Source of the DNA: CAWGMT01 sp963823675
GTDB lineage: Bacteria > Planctomycetota > Planctomycetia > Isosphaerales > Isosphaeraceae
Direction of reading: 5' to 3'
DNA length: 64,000 nucleotides
Assembly: GCA_963823675.1 (NCBI GenBank)
Contig: CAWGMT010000025.1
Span: 620,001 to 684,000 of the forward strand
Translations under genes and position numbers: made by a program
Notes under the pieces: generated by a model
The model's database searches: none
The model's input: only the letters and a program-made list of their open reading frames with translations
What the model was told of the DNA's origin: nothing
In this document: positions 1 to 10,630 of the stretch, in pieces
Layout of the letters: every line of letters begins with the position of its first letter
Numbering within the stretch: the first letter of the stretch is position 1

Positions 1-222
1 GAGGAGCAGTTGCGTTTCGAGCCGGAAAGTGAAACCCGAAATCGTAAGCCTCTTCAGCAGCCGGTACCTTTCGAGGCAACCTGGGAGCTCCGGTTCGGCC
101 CGGATAATCGTTTCCGCGTGCTTTACGGCATTGATCACGCGCGTCAAGAAGTCCAAATCCAGGCGATCGGCGTCAAAAAAGGCGCTCGATTGTTCGTCGC
201 TGGAGAGGAGGTAAAACTGTGA
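1..222 (+). CDS. RelE/ParE-like toxin, C-terminal part (gene cut by window start)
   Basis: The frame is open to the left edge of the window, so the N-terminus is missing. The last ~70 residues show the end typical of RelE-like mRNA interferases or ParE-like toxins: beta strands built on FRVLYGID, then VQIQAIGVKKG and RLFVAGEE. The stop codon overlaps the GTG start of the next gene by four bases (GTGA), the usual coupling of type II toxin-antitoxin pairs. Toxin-first order is less common than antitoxin-first but occurs. The family is inferred from the C-terminal pattern only; RelE and ParE cannot be told apart here. Confidence 0.6.
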   Translation, partial: EEQLRFEPESETRNRKPLQQPVPFEATWELRFGPDNRFRVLYGIDHARQEVQIQAIGVKKGARLFVAGEEVKL

Positions 223-545
223 GGGTTGCTTCCGAGACAGAAGTTGCGTCGGATTTTGCCGTTTATCTGAAGGCAAGCGAACAGGGTCCCATCGTCGTGA
301 CGCGTGACGGCGAACCTGTAGCGGTCTTGCTCCGGACGGGGAGCCAAGAAGACTTGGAACGCCTGCTCATGGGCCACTCACCAAAGCTCCAGACGATTCT
401 GGAAGCCGCGCGGAAGCGGTTTCGCGCGGGAGCCGGTATTCCCCATGAAACCTTCTGGAAAGAAGTTGAGACGGAGAACGCTGGCAGAAGCAAAAAGCGA
501 AGCAGGACACGAAAGAACAGCCGAGCGAAGGAGAGTTCTCACTGA
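219..545 (+). CDS. Phd/YefM-family antitoxin-like protein
   Basis: This 108-residue protein starts with GTG inside the stop codon of the upstream toxin gene, which argues for translational coupling. Residues ~5-35 resemble the Phd/YefM DNA-binding N-terminus: a helix (SDFAVYLKASEQ), then a strand-turn-strand with IVVTRDGEPVAVLL. The C-terminal half is a charged helix that would wrap the toxin, ending in a Lys/Arg/Ser-rich tail of about 25 residues. Such proteins bind the cognate toxin and repress their own promoter. The basic tail is unusual and may be partly junk. The call rests on the N-terminal motif and the pairing. Confidence 0.65.
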   Translation: MRVASETEVASDFAVYLKASEQGPIVVTRDGEPVAVLLRTGSQEDLERLLMGHSPKLQTILEAARKRFRAGAGIPHETFWKEVETENAGRSKKRSRTRKNSRAKESSH

Positions 546-648
546 GCGTCGGAATCGGTTGATGGCACGGAAGCAGCCGCAATCCGCTTTGCATCGGGGT
601 GACGCGAGATTGACGATCCAGGCGCCCTTGACCGTGCGGTCGACCGCG

Positions 649-2076
649 TCAGTGTCTCTGGAGCTTGATGTAGCGGTCGGCAAAGGCGAGGAACGTCGGC
701 CAGTTCGGGCCGGTGGTGTGGCCCCCCTTGTGCTGCCGGAAGGCGAGCTCACCGTCTGTGATGCCGGTCTCCACCTCGGGGAATTCCGACGTGCCGAGGT
801 CCTTCTTGCCCAGCAGCCGGAAGACCGGGCCGGCCGCCACGGCCGCCATGAAGCTCCCCCGCTGGTCCACCCACTGTCCCTCGGCCCCCGGGCCGGTGGA
901 GGCGCCGTAGCTGATGAATGTGGGCCTCGGGGCGCACAGGGCGATCAATTCGTGGGCGTCCACCGGCAGGTCGCCCGGCGTCAGCGGGCCGCCGTACTTG
1001 AGGAAGTTGCCGGCCATCCAGTGGTATTCGCCCGAGCCGGTGAGGTTCTCGACCAGCTCGCCGAAGTGGCGGCGGTGCAGCTTGGCCCCGCCCTCGCCCG
1101 AGGAGCCGATGAAGCCGATGGCGAAGCGCTCGTCATACGCCATCGCCACGAGCGCCGCCTTGCCGTAGCGCGACAGGCCCTCGATCCCGACCTGCTTAGC
1201 ATCCACGGCCTTGTCGGTCTCGAAGTAATCGAGCGCGCGGCTGGCCCCCCACGCCCAGGCGCAGAGCGCCCCCCAGTCGTCGGGCTTGCGGGGCTGCCCT
1301 CTGTTGCACAGGCCGATGATGCCCCGCGTGAGCCCGGCGCCGTTGTCGGCCTGGATGCTATTGGGGACGATGATGGCATAGCCCCAGCCCTTGGCCAGGA
1401 CCAGGGGTTGCCACGGCGGTCCGAAGGGCCCGAAGGCCCTGCCACCGCTTTTTTTCGTCGCCGGCTTGGGCATCGCCTTCTTGGCCGCGGCACCGGGCCC
1501 GCCCCGTCCCGGGCCGAAACCGCCGAAGCCGAACTCCATCATCACGGGGACCGGGCTCTTCGCGTCGGCCGGCGTCGTCAGGGTGAGCTGGATGTCGACC
1601 TTGATCTGCGGGCACCGCGCGTTATCGACGTGGCCCACGAGCCGCTTGGTGACGACCGCGATGTCTCCGACCTTCTCCCGGGTGGTCCCCGTCACCTCCC
1701 AGGCCACCTTGGGCACGTCGCTCGGGACCCGTCCATAGACTTCTCGGTCGAAGTCCTCAACGATCTCCGGGCGTCGTTTGCTCCACCATGTCTCGGCGGT
1801 CGTGACCTTTTCCCCGTTCTTCAGGATCAGGGGGTCGGGCAGGTTCGGATAGGGGTTGGCCAGCGACTCGTCGTAGTTGGCGGCGTCGGCGCCCTGGGAT
1901 TCATGCCGTTGGCGCCCGGGCGCAGAGCGCTGATCTTCGAGCGCCTCCATCATCAGCTTGTGATCCTGCTGGGCGGTCAACTGGAGCGGAGCGGGGTCGG
2001 CCGGCTTCGTTTCCTGGGCGGCGGCCGAGGAGGCGAACACGGAGAAGATGGCAGCGGCAGTGATAGCCCTTCGCAT
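649..2076 (-). CDS. CE15-type glucuronoyl esterase-like secreted hydrolase
   Basis: A 475-residue alpha/beta hydrolase with an N-terminal signal peptide (RRAITAAAIFSVFASSAAAQ). I chose the ATG at 2076 because the signal peptide follows directly; the frame runs further upstream only as a shadow of the neighbouring gene. The nucleophile elbow GLSRYGK puts the catalytic Ser at about residue 302. SSGEGG supplies a Glu at about 328 and HKGGH the His at about 453, the Ser-Glu-His spacing known for CE15 enzymes. Members cleave ester bonds between lignin alcohols and 4-O-methylglucuronic acid of xylan. A Gly/Pro/Lys-rich insert (about residues 165-195, FGFGGFGPGRGG onward) is a local oddity. It is the last gene of the minus-strand cluster that starts at 10436, so it is probably co-expressed with the DUF1501 and cytochrome genes. 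Confidence 0.85.
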   Translation of the reverse strand: MRRAITAAAIFSVFASSAAAQETKPADPAPLQLTAQQDHKLMMEALEDQRSAPGRQRHESQGADAANYDESLANPYPNLPDPLILKNGEKVTTAETWWSKRRPEIVEDFDREVYGRVPSDVPKVAWEVTGTTREKVGDIAVVTKRLVGHVDNARCPQIKVDIQLTLTTPADAKSPVPVMMEFGFGGFGPGRGGPGAAAKKAMPKPATKKSGGRAFGPFGPPWQPLVLAKGWGYAIIVPNSIQADNGAGLTRGIIGLCNRGQPRKPDDWGALCAWAWGASRALDYFETDKAVDAKQVGIEGLSRYGKAALVAMAYDERFAIGFIGSSGEGGAKLHRRHFGELVENLTGSGEYHWMAGNFLKYGGPLTPGDLPVDAHELIALCAPRPTFISYGASTGPGAEGQWVDQRGSFMAAVAAGPVFRLLGKKDLGTSEFPEVETGITDGELAFRQHKGGHTTGPNWPTFLAFADRYIKLQRH

Positions 2077-2198
2077 GAGAGTGTACCCCTGGACCGAGGA
2101 ACGAATTAAAGGCGAGAACGGATGCAGAGGATCAGGACGCAAATTTGTAGCACCCCGCGCAGGCCGGGGGAAGCGGTCGGCCCCCGAGCTTGGAAAAG

Positions 2199-3580
2199 TC
2201 ACGCAAGAATTCCCTTGTGGACGACCCCCTTGATATCCGTCAGCCGCATATCGCGTCCGGCGTAGCGATAGGTCAGGCGCTCGTGATCGAGCCCGAGCAG
2301 GTGAAGGATCGTGGCGTGCAGGTCGTGCACGTGCATCGGGTTCTCGACGGCCTCGTAGCCGTGGTCGTCGGTCCGCCCGTAGGCGATTCCGGGTTTCACG
2401 CCCCCTCCGGCCAGCCAGAGTGAGTATCCCTTGTTGTTGTGGTCCCGGCCGTCGGAGTTCTGGCCGTGCGGCGTGCGGCCGAACTCTCCGCCCCAGATGA
2501 CCAGGGTCTCGCCCAGGAGGCCCCGGGCGCGCAGGTCCCTGAGCAGGCCGGCGATGGGCCGATCGACGGCGCGGGCATTGCGGAGGTGGCCGGCCTTGAG
2601 GCCGCGGTGCTGGTCCCAGTCGCCGTGCGTCAGCTCGACGAAACGAACGCCAGCCTCGACGAAGCGCCGCGCCAGGAGGCACTGGCGGCCGAAGTCGGCG
2701 GTTGCCGGATCGTCGAGGCCGTACAGGCTCCTTGTCGCCGGCGATTCGCCCGCAAGGTCCATGACCCCGGGGAGCGCCCCTGCATGCGGAAGGAAAGCTC
2801 GTAGGCCTCGATGACCCCCTCTACCCCGGGGTGGACCCGCTCTCGCTTGAGCATCGCGCGGTTCATCGACTGGACGAGGTCGAGCTGGAGGCGCTGGGCG
2901 GCGACGTCGAGCCGCGGGTTCTTGATGTTGCCGACCGAGGCCTGCGCGATCGGCATGGCCTCGTCGCCGATCCTGGTCGCCTGGCAGGCCGCCGGGAGGA
3001 AGGCGCTGCCGTAGTTCTGCGCGCCGCCGTTGCGCGAGGTCGGCTTCACGGCGATGAACCCGGGCAGGTCGTCGCTCTCGGTGCCGAGGCCGTAGAGCGT
3101 CCATGCCCCCAGCGAGGGGCGGATGAACTGCGAGCTCCCGGTGTGCAGCATCAGGTAGGCCTCGGGGTGCGCCGGCAGGTCGGTTTGCATGCTCCGGATC
3201 ACGCACAGCTCGTCGGCGAGCGTGGCGACCTCGGGGAACAGCTCGGAGATCCAGAGTCCGCTCTCGCCGCGCTTTTGGAACTTCCACGGCGAGCCCATCA
3301 ACTTCGCCCCGGGGATCCGGCCCGGGCGATCCGAAGGCTTGCCGGAATCGGCCGAGAGCTTCGGCTTGTAGTCGAACGTGTCGACGTGCGAGGGAGCGCC
3401 GTTCATGCAGAGGAAGATCACGTGCCGGGCGCGGGCCGGGAAATGCGGGGCCTTTCGCGAGAGCGGCGAGCCCTCCGAGCCAGCCGCCGCCATCGACGAT
3501 AAGCCGGCGAAGGCCAGGTAGCCGAACCCCGAGGAGACGCTCTTCAGCAGGTCGCGGCGCGAGAAATTGGGCGGATACAT
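2199..3580 (-). CDS. DUF1501 secreted sulfatase-like protein (one frameshift)
   Basis: The protein starts at MYPPNFSRRDLLK, a twin-arginine-type leader (SRRDLL) followed by a hydrophobic stretch. DUF1501 proteins belong to the alkaline phosphatase/sulfatase fold and in planctomycetes are usually encoded beside PSD1 cytochrome genes. Conserved parts are visible: HVIFLCMNGAPSHVDTFD near residue 50, then, in another frame, WGGEFGRTPHGQ, GRDHNNKG and the C-terminal HVHDLHATILHLLGLDH. The frame breaks at 2777-2780, where a run of four C (G on the coding strand) would need five to join MQG to ALPGVMDL. Either the base was missed in sequencing or the gene is broken. It starts 34 bases after the stop of the PSD1 gene and is probably in its operon. 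The molecular role of the family is not settled. Confidence 0.88.
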
Positions 3581-3614
3581 CGGGACGGTCCTCGCTCGAT
3601 GGGGTCACACGTGC

Positions 3615-6331
3615 TCAATCAATGTACCGGAACTCGGCGGCGGCGAAGAGCGCCTGGCAGAACGCCGTCATCGCCTCACGCGCCGGGTCGGGCGCCTTCG
3701 TGCGCACGGCGAAGTCGCGGAGGAAGGCAAGGGCGCGCTCGCGTTCCGCGTCCGTCGGCGTCCGAGCGAAGGCGAGCCGATAGGCCCGGTCGATCCTGGA
3801 AGGGCCGCCGCCCTCGACGGCCCGGAGCCGTTCGGCCAGCGCTTCGGCCTGCCGGATGACGAACGGGCCGTTGCGGAAGTAGAGTGCCTGGGCCGGTCCG
3901 GTCGTCGTGGCCCGCTCGCCGGTCACGATGCTCGGGTCGGCGAAGTCGAAGAGCGCGAGCGGCTCGAGCAGGCGGTCCCGGATCACCGGCAGGTAGACCG
4001 ATCGATGGGCGTCCGATGCGTCGAGGCCGGCGGTCCGGACGAACAGCGCCAGGCCCTCGCCGGCGCGAGCCACGGCCGAGCCAACCGGGGGATCCGGGGC
4101 GAGCCGGCCGCCGACAAACAGCATCGCGTCCCGTATCGCCTCGGCCTCGAGCCTGCGCGGGCTCATCCGCCAGACGAGGGCGTCGTCGGGGTCGACGTCG
4201 AAGTTGTGCGGGTCGTGGGCCGAGTCAAGCCGGTAGGCCCGGCTGAGGACGATCCGGCGGATCAGTCGCTTGATCGACCAGCCGTCGGCCATGAAATCAA
4301 CCGCCAGGGTGTCGAGCAACTCCGGGTGGCTGGGCGGCTGGCCGGCGGCCCCGAAATTGTCGGGGGTGGGCACGAGGCCGCGCCCGAACAGGTGCAGCCA
4401 GACTCGGTTGACGAAGACGCGGGCGGTCAGCGGGTTTGCGGACGACGCGAGCCAGTTGGCGAGATCGCGGCGGCCGCTGCCCGCCGCGATCGTATCGGGC
4501 GGTCCGTTGCAAAGGACCCGGACAAGCCCGCGAGGAACGACCTCACCGGGCTGGTCGAGCTCACCGCGCACATAGAGCGGGCTGTCGACGGCTTCGTCGC
4601 GGTCGCGGGCCCCCATCGCGAACGTGCGGAGAGCGCCATCCTTGCGGTCGACGGCCAGGCGGTAGCGGACCATCGCCAGAATCGAGTTCGTCCGCCGGAG
4701 CCGGTCGCGGTTGGCCTCGCCCGGGGGGATGGAATCGCGCTGACGGATCAGGTCGGCGAGGCGCTCCTCCATGGCGGCACGCTGTGCGGGCGGCAGTGGC
4801 AAGAGCGCCGACGTCGCGCCGGCGGCGCTCGGGAGCTCGAGCAGCGGCGATGCGTTGAAGTTGGGGAAGACGCCCGGAAGCGTGCCCGAGCAGGTGCGCG
4901 TGCTGCGCAAGATGCCCGAGAGGGCGTAGTAGTCGCGCTGGGAGATCGGGTCCATCTTGTGGTCGTGGCAGCGGGCGCAGGCGACCGTGAGCGCGAGGAA
5001 GGCGCGCGTGGTCGCCTCGATCTGCTCGTCGATCACGTCCAGCACGAACTGTCCGTGGTTCTCGGCGTCGTGGGCCTTGCTGCCCAACGCGAGGAAGCCC
5101 GTTGCGATGAGCTGGTCGGCGCGCTGCGGTCATCCTCCGCCGGGAGGAGATCGCCGGCGATCTGCTCGCGGACGAATCGATCGTACGGCTTGCCGGCGTT
5201 GAATGACGCGATCACCCAGTCGCGATACCGCCAGGCCTGGGGATAAAGGAAGTTGGTCTTGCCGCTCGACTCGGCGAACCGGGCCACGTCGAGCCAGTAC
5301 CGCCCCCAGCGCTCGCCGAACCGGGGCGAGGCGAGCAGGCGGTCGACCGCGATGGCGAAGGCGTCGGGCGAGCGGTCCGCGAGGAACGCGTCGATCTCCT
5401 CGGGCGTGGGGGGAAGGCCGCTCAGGTCGAAGGTCACCCGGCGGAGGAGCCTCGACCGCTCGGCGTCGGCGACCGGGATGAGCCCGCGGGCCTCGAGCGC
5501 CGCGAGCAGGAAGCGGTCGATGTCGCCGCGAGGCCAGTCCGCCCGCTTCACCGGCGGCGGCAGGGACCTCCTCGGCGGGCGGAAGGACCAGAACTCCCTG
5601 CCTTTCGCATGATCGACCGGGGGACGCGCCGCGACGGCGGCCGGCCCGGTTCTCGGATCGGGCGCGCCCATCTTGACCCAAGCCTCGAAGTCGGCGACGA
5701 CCGCGTCTCGAGCTTCGCCTTGGGGGGCATCTTGAGCTCCTCGTCGCGGTAGCGGATCGCCCGGATCAGCAGGCTCTCGTCGGGGTTGCCGGGCACGATC
5801 GCCGCGCCCGAGTCGCCGCCCTTGCGGAGGCCCTCCCGGCTGTCGACGCGAAGGCCGCCCCGGAGTTTCGCGGCCGTGCTCGCATGGCACTTGCCGCATT
5901 GCGTCGCCAGCACGGGCCGGATCTTTGCCTCGAAGAACCTCTCTTCTTCGAGCGTGATCGGACGCTTGGGGGATAGATCGGCCCTGGGAGCGTCCGCGTC
6001 CGGCCGCTTCTCCTTCGAAGTGCCTGGCTTCGTGGCCGGCCCACCGGGCCGCCGCGGGAAGGCCAGGCGATATTCCGGCAGCGAGAGGAACCCGTCGCGA
6101 TCCGCTGTCGAGCCGGCGGAAGAGCGGCTCGATCGTGGCCGCGGCGTTCTTCATGCGGGGCGAGGCGCGGAGCTGTTCCCGGTATTCCTCGAGCGAGAGC
6201 CTGCCGTCGAGGTCGGTGTCGCCAAAGGCGAAGATCCGCTCCGGGTCGAAGGCCGGGAAGCGCTGGGCCGCAGCCCGGCCTGCAAGGAGCAGGATGAGTA
6301 CCAGGATACCTCGCCGCGGCAATCCGGTCAT
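3615..6331 (-). CDS. PSD1 / planctomycete cytochrome c protein (EF-hand, PSCyt1, DUF1549, DUF1553), frameshifted
   Basis: A secreted multidomain protein starting at 6331 with a signal peptide (GILVLILLLAGRAAAQ). In order it shows an EF-hand-like segment (DTDLDGRLSLEEY), a planctomycete cytochrome c domain with a CxxCH haem motif (CGKCH, about 5885-5900), the DUF1549 domain (FWSFRPP, FGERWGRYWLDVARFAESSG) and the DUF1553 domain reaching the C-terminus (RRDLANWL, RVFVNRVWLHLFGRGLV). The reading frame changes at about 6110 (inside the second EF-hand), about 5710 (after MPPKAKL) and about 5130 (after AGDLLPAEDD), so at least three single-base breaks are needed to rebuild it. The family is nearly confined to planctomycetes and relatives and pairs with DUF1501, which follows 34 bases downstream. 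A role in extracytoplasmic redox linked to polysaccharide degradation has been proposed. Confidence 0.85.
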
Positions 6332-6441
6332 TTCGGCTGCCTCCCTTCGGGATCGTACGGATCCGAGAAATCTCATGTGATTTTTAGCCTCGGTGCTTAC
6401 GGAACGGAACCGCGGCGCGGGTGTCGAGAGACGGCGAGCCG

Positions 6442-9400
6442 TCATCGATCCGTGCGGATTTCCCTGCTCGAATCCAACGACTGGAGGTAAGCAACGAGGT
6501 CGGCCAGCCCCGCGGGCGTCAGTGTCGCGGCGATGCCCTCCGGCATCGCCGACGTCTCCTGCCTCCGCCGCTCCTCGATGTCTGGCCGCTTCAGCTCGCG
6601 CAGGGCGCCCGACGACTCGCGGACCTGCACGGTCCTTGCCCCCTCGCTCACGACGAAGCCCGTGAAGACACGTCCGTCGGTCATCGCGAAGGTGTACGCC
6701 TCGTACCCCTGCGCGATCTTGGAGCTCGGCTTCAAGATCGACTCCACGAGCTCGGCGGCGCTGTAGCGCTTGCCGATGTCCACAAGGTGCGGCCCCTTGG
6801 GGATCTGGCCGTCGGCGTCGGTGTGGCAGGCGCGGCACGACTGCGAAGTGAACAGGGCTCTGCCTCGCCCAGCGTCTCCGGTCGCCTGAAGCACGCGCCG
6901 CGCCGCAGCTTCATAACTCATGTTGCCGATCTGGTCCGGGTTGTTCGGGTCGGCCTTGGCGAGGAGAACGCGGACCTCCTCCTCGATCTTCGGCCGGTCG
7001 GTCGTTGCATCGGCCGCCAACCCCTTCAGGCGGACACGCCTCCGGGCGAGCTCGCTGCGCAGGAACGTCGCGGTCTCGGCGTCGCCGTCGATGACGGCCG
7101 CCTTGAGCACCGAGGCGATCCGGCCGCTGCTCTCCCACTCCCGCGGGTCGAAATACGGGCCGGTCGTGTCGGGCCGGATGCCCCACCAGCTCCCGTCATA
7201 ATCGGCCTCGCGGTGATAGAGGCGCACCAGCGTGGCCAGGATGTCGCGGCGCGCCTCGGGGGAACGGGCCGTGGACAGCTTCTTGATGAGCCCCAGGACG
7301 GCCTTCGGATCGTGCATCGACCGCAGGGCGCGGAGGGCCCCCTCGCGATGCGGTCCGTCGATCGCGTCGAGACAGGCATCGACCGCGCGGAGCGAGACCA
7401 GAGCCCGGATGGCCAGGTGAGGCACGGCTCGATCCGGGTCGGGCTGGGCTTGCACGGGCCTCGTCGTCGGCATCGTCGAGCCCTCGGGGCGAGAGGTCAG
7501 GGGGATGATGCCGGGGGCCGCCCCGAGCATCTCCCAATCGCCCGAGCGCGATCACGGCCTGCGCCCGGACGCGAGGCGAGGGGTCGGCCAGCGCCGCGCG
7601 GAAAGGCGCGGCAAGGGCGCCGTCCAGCTCCGTCTTGCGGTCGGCCAGCGCCCGGAGCGCGAACTCGCGGACGGCCACGTCTCCCGCGAGCTTGCGCAGG
7701 ACGCCATGCGACCCGGCGCCGTCGATCTGCTTGAGCGCGAAGAGCGCCGCGACGCGCCCGTAGAGGGGGCTGGATACGTCGGACGCGAGATCGGTGAGGG
7801 CTCGGGTCGTCTCCGGCGACGGACCACGGCGCAGGATCTCGCGCTGGCAGTGGAAGCGCGAGGCGGCGTCGGGACCGCACAAGCCGTCGATCAGCTCGGC
7901 CAGCGCGAGCCCTTTCGGATCGACGGGCGAGGCCGGGCTCCAGCCGGGGGGCGCCACGCACGCGAGGAAGCCGACCTGCGGGCCGACGTAGACGCTCGCC
8001 TCGCCCCCGCGCCAGCTCGCCACGTAGAGCCGGCCGTCCGCGCCCATGTCCATGCCCGTCGGCCGGGGGATGGTGAGGAAGACGCTCTGATTGGCGCGGA
8101 ACGAGGCCCCGGCGGGCTTCAGATCGTGCCGGTAGACCTCGCTGCGGCCCCAGTCGCCCGTGAGGAGGGCGCCGCGATAGGCTGCGGGCCAGCGCTCATC
8201 GTGCAGCGACAGCGCGCCGGTCCCGCCTCCCTGGCCGTAGGCCCCGAGGGGCGGCATGATCTCGTCGGGGAAGTTGGCGAACCGCTGCGAATAACCGTAG
8301 TCGGCGGTCTGGATCAGGTGGCTCACGCGGACGTCCCAGCCGGCGCCGTCGTTGGTGTTGTCGCGCGTGAAGAGGTTCAGATACGGGTCGATCGCGATGG
8401 CGAACGGGTTGCGCAGGCCGATGGCGAAGACTTCCAGCTCGGTGCCGTCGGGCCGCACGCGGAGGATGCCGCCGCCCCGCTGCGACAGCGTGGTGCCGTC
8501 CTTCCCCTTGGCGCCGTGGAACCCGTAATCGCCGACGGCGATGTAGATCCAGCCGTCGAGCCCCATGCGGATGCCGTTGGTCGTGTGGTCGCCGCCCCGC
8601 TCGTCGATCAGGCTGGTCGTCAGCCCGGAGACCAGCACGTCCTGCCGGTCGGACGTGCCGTCGCCGTCCTCGTCGCGGAAGACGCTCAGGAACGGCGGGT
8701 GCAGGACCCAGACCTTCCCGTCCTGCGCGATCACGCCACGCGGATGCTCCATCTTGGCGAACACGTTCACGCGGTCGGCCTTGCCGTCGCCGTTCTCGTC
8801 GATGCAGCGGACGACCCGACCACCTCCGGGCGTCCTTCCGAGCGATCCCTGCTCGTCCACGGCCACGTACACCGCGCCATCCGGCGCGACGGACAGGGCC
8901 ACCGGATAGCTCACCATGGGCGGCGCCGCGAACAGGCTCACCTTGAAACCCGGAGGCGCCTTGACGACCTCGCCGATCGTCTTGTCATCGACCGGCTTCG
9001 GCGGGGCACCGCCGCCCGGCGGCCCGAAGTTGAATTGCGGGCGATAGCCGTCCTTCTTCCCGGCGAGCTGATCGGCGATCGAGGCGGACCGCTTCTCGGC
9101 GAAGGTCCGCAGGTCGGGGGCCGCCGGAGCCCCCGGCGGGCCGAAGCCGACGGGCGGCTCCGCCACGCTCGGCCCGCGCCGCGGCCTCTCGTTCGAGGAT
9201 GGCTTTCGTGGCGCCCTCGAACGCCGCGGCATCGGCCAGGAGGCGATCCTTGCGGAAGACGGTCGTCGCGAGATCCTTGACGATCTTCTGATGGGCCTCG
9301 CTCACATCCTTGATGGCGAGCAGCCGGTCGGCCAGACGGTTCTGGCCCCCGTACGGACGGGCGAGGCTCATGTCCATGAGCTGATCGGCGGACCCCATCA

Positions 9401-10436
9401 TCAGGAAATTCGCGAAGGAGAGCTCCTGATCGCCCGGGATGAAGACGAACCGATTCGTGTTCGGGTCGAGGAATAAGGAGTAGTTGTAACGCGAGCGTGA
9501 AGAAGCCGTCGGCGTTCGCGATCAGCGCCTGGACGGCCATGAACCGCAGGAACTTGTCCACGTCGAGGTACGAGGCGATCTCCTTGCGGAACCGCTCGTC
9601 GTCGCCCCGCTGGACGAGGCGGACGAACTCGATCAAGCGCCTCGCCTGCGTCGGGCGTCGGCTCGGCCAGGGGCCGGTACGGGCCGCGGTATTTCTCCCA
9701 GTCGTCGCCGAGGAAGTCGAGGCCGCGCAGCCCCTGCGGCCTCAGGAGCAGGCCCGTCTCGGTGTGGAAGCGATCGTTGAGGAAGGCCCGGTCGACGGGC
9801 TCGACCAGGGTGTAGAGGCCGAGGTAGGCCTTGTCGTGCTCGCCGGGCACGGTGAGCGTCACCTCGGCCAGCGCCGTGCGCGGCGCGGGAACGCCCGCCT
9901 CGCGGAAGAGGGCGAAGGCGAGGGCCTCGCGCGCCTTCGTGGGATCGAGCGCCCCGCTCTGGAGCTGGATCGCGTGCAGCCCGTGGAACTCGTGCGTGAT
10001 CGGCGCGGTCCAGATCGACCAAGAAGCGAACGCTTCAGGCCCCCGGCGGATGCCATGTAGGAGGCGTTCCCCGCGTAGCGGAGTGCCGACGCCCTGGAAC
10101 GTCTTGCCCTCCGCCGTCACGGCCCCGCGCGCCCAGGGGAACTCGACGCCGAAGAGGTTCCGCTCGCTCTCCCGCTCGCCCGGCTTCTTCGGTCGCGGGG
10201 CCGGCGGGGGGCCGCCGAACGCCGGCGGGAGCCGGGGGCTGCATGGCCTGGTACTCTTCCGCCGGGATCTCGATATGGAGAGGCACGACCTTGGTCAGAC
10301 CGAAGAGGCCAGGGCCGGTGGCCTTCCCCTTGGCGTCGCCGTCATCCGCGGCTCCCGACAGCGGCAACATCGTGCCAGCGAGGAGGATCGCGGAGCAGAT
10401 CAAGGCCGTGGTTGCGGCGAGGGCTCGTCGACGCAT
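6442..10436 (-). CDS. CotH kinase-like / PVC dehydrogenase / HEAT / cytochrome c fusion protein, frameshifted
   Basis: Starts at 10436 with a signal peptide (RRRALAATTALICSAILLAG). The first third (about 9000-10400) is a CotH kinase-like domain: VVPLHIEIPAEEYQAM, HGLHAIQLQSGA, GLYTLVEPVD, DVDKFLRFMAVQALIANADG, FIPGDQELSF. CotH proteins are atypical secreted kinases. The frame then runs without a stop or any ATG/GTG/TTG from LAGKKDGYRPQFNFG into a membrane-bound dehydrogenase-type beta-propeller (PPGFKVSLFAAPP, DHTTNGIRMGLDGWIYIAVGDYG, TRDNTNDG), HEAT repeats, and a C-terminal cytochrome c with CRACH near 6830 and MPEGIAATLT. Frame changes occur at about 10200, 9635, 9490, 9185 and 7525, so the joined protein (~1330 residues) is a reconstruction. 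First gene of the minus-strand cluster ending at 649. CotH and dehydrogenase could be separate genes in relatives. Confidence 0.75.
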
Positions 10437-10630
10437 TGCGTGACCTCACGAGGCGATGACCGCCGTGCGGATGAGGGGCCGTCCTCTCTCGTGCATCGGA
10501 GCCATCCGGCCGCCGAAGACGCCCCTATCAGTAAGAGATGCGATCCGCGGATGCGTGTCGCGCGCCAGTCGTGCGGTTTTTTTGTGACAGTCCCGCAACA
10601 CTTTGCACAGCTTATCGTTCGGTCGCGCGG

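Noticed and set aside
445..2109. 554-residue plus-strand ORF opposite the CE15 esterase
   Set aside because: Arg/Gly/Pro/Ala-rich antisense shadow typical of high-GC coding DNA; the minus strand has a signal peptide and catalytic motifs.
3567..5246. 559-residue plus-strand ORF opposite the PSD1 gene
   Set aside because: No domain-like patterning; mirrors the codon periodicity of the real minus-strand gene.
7505..9280. 591-residue plus-strand ORF
   Set aside because: Antisense shadow of the dehydrogenase propeller region.
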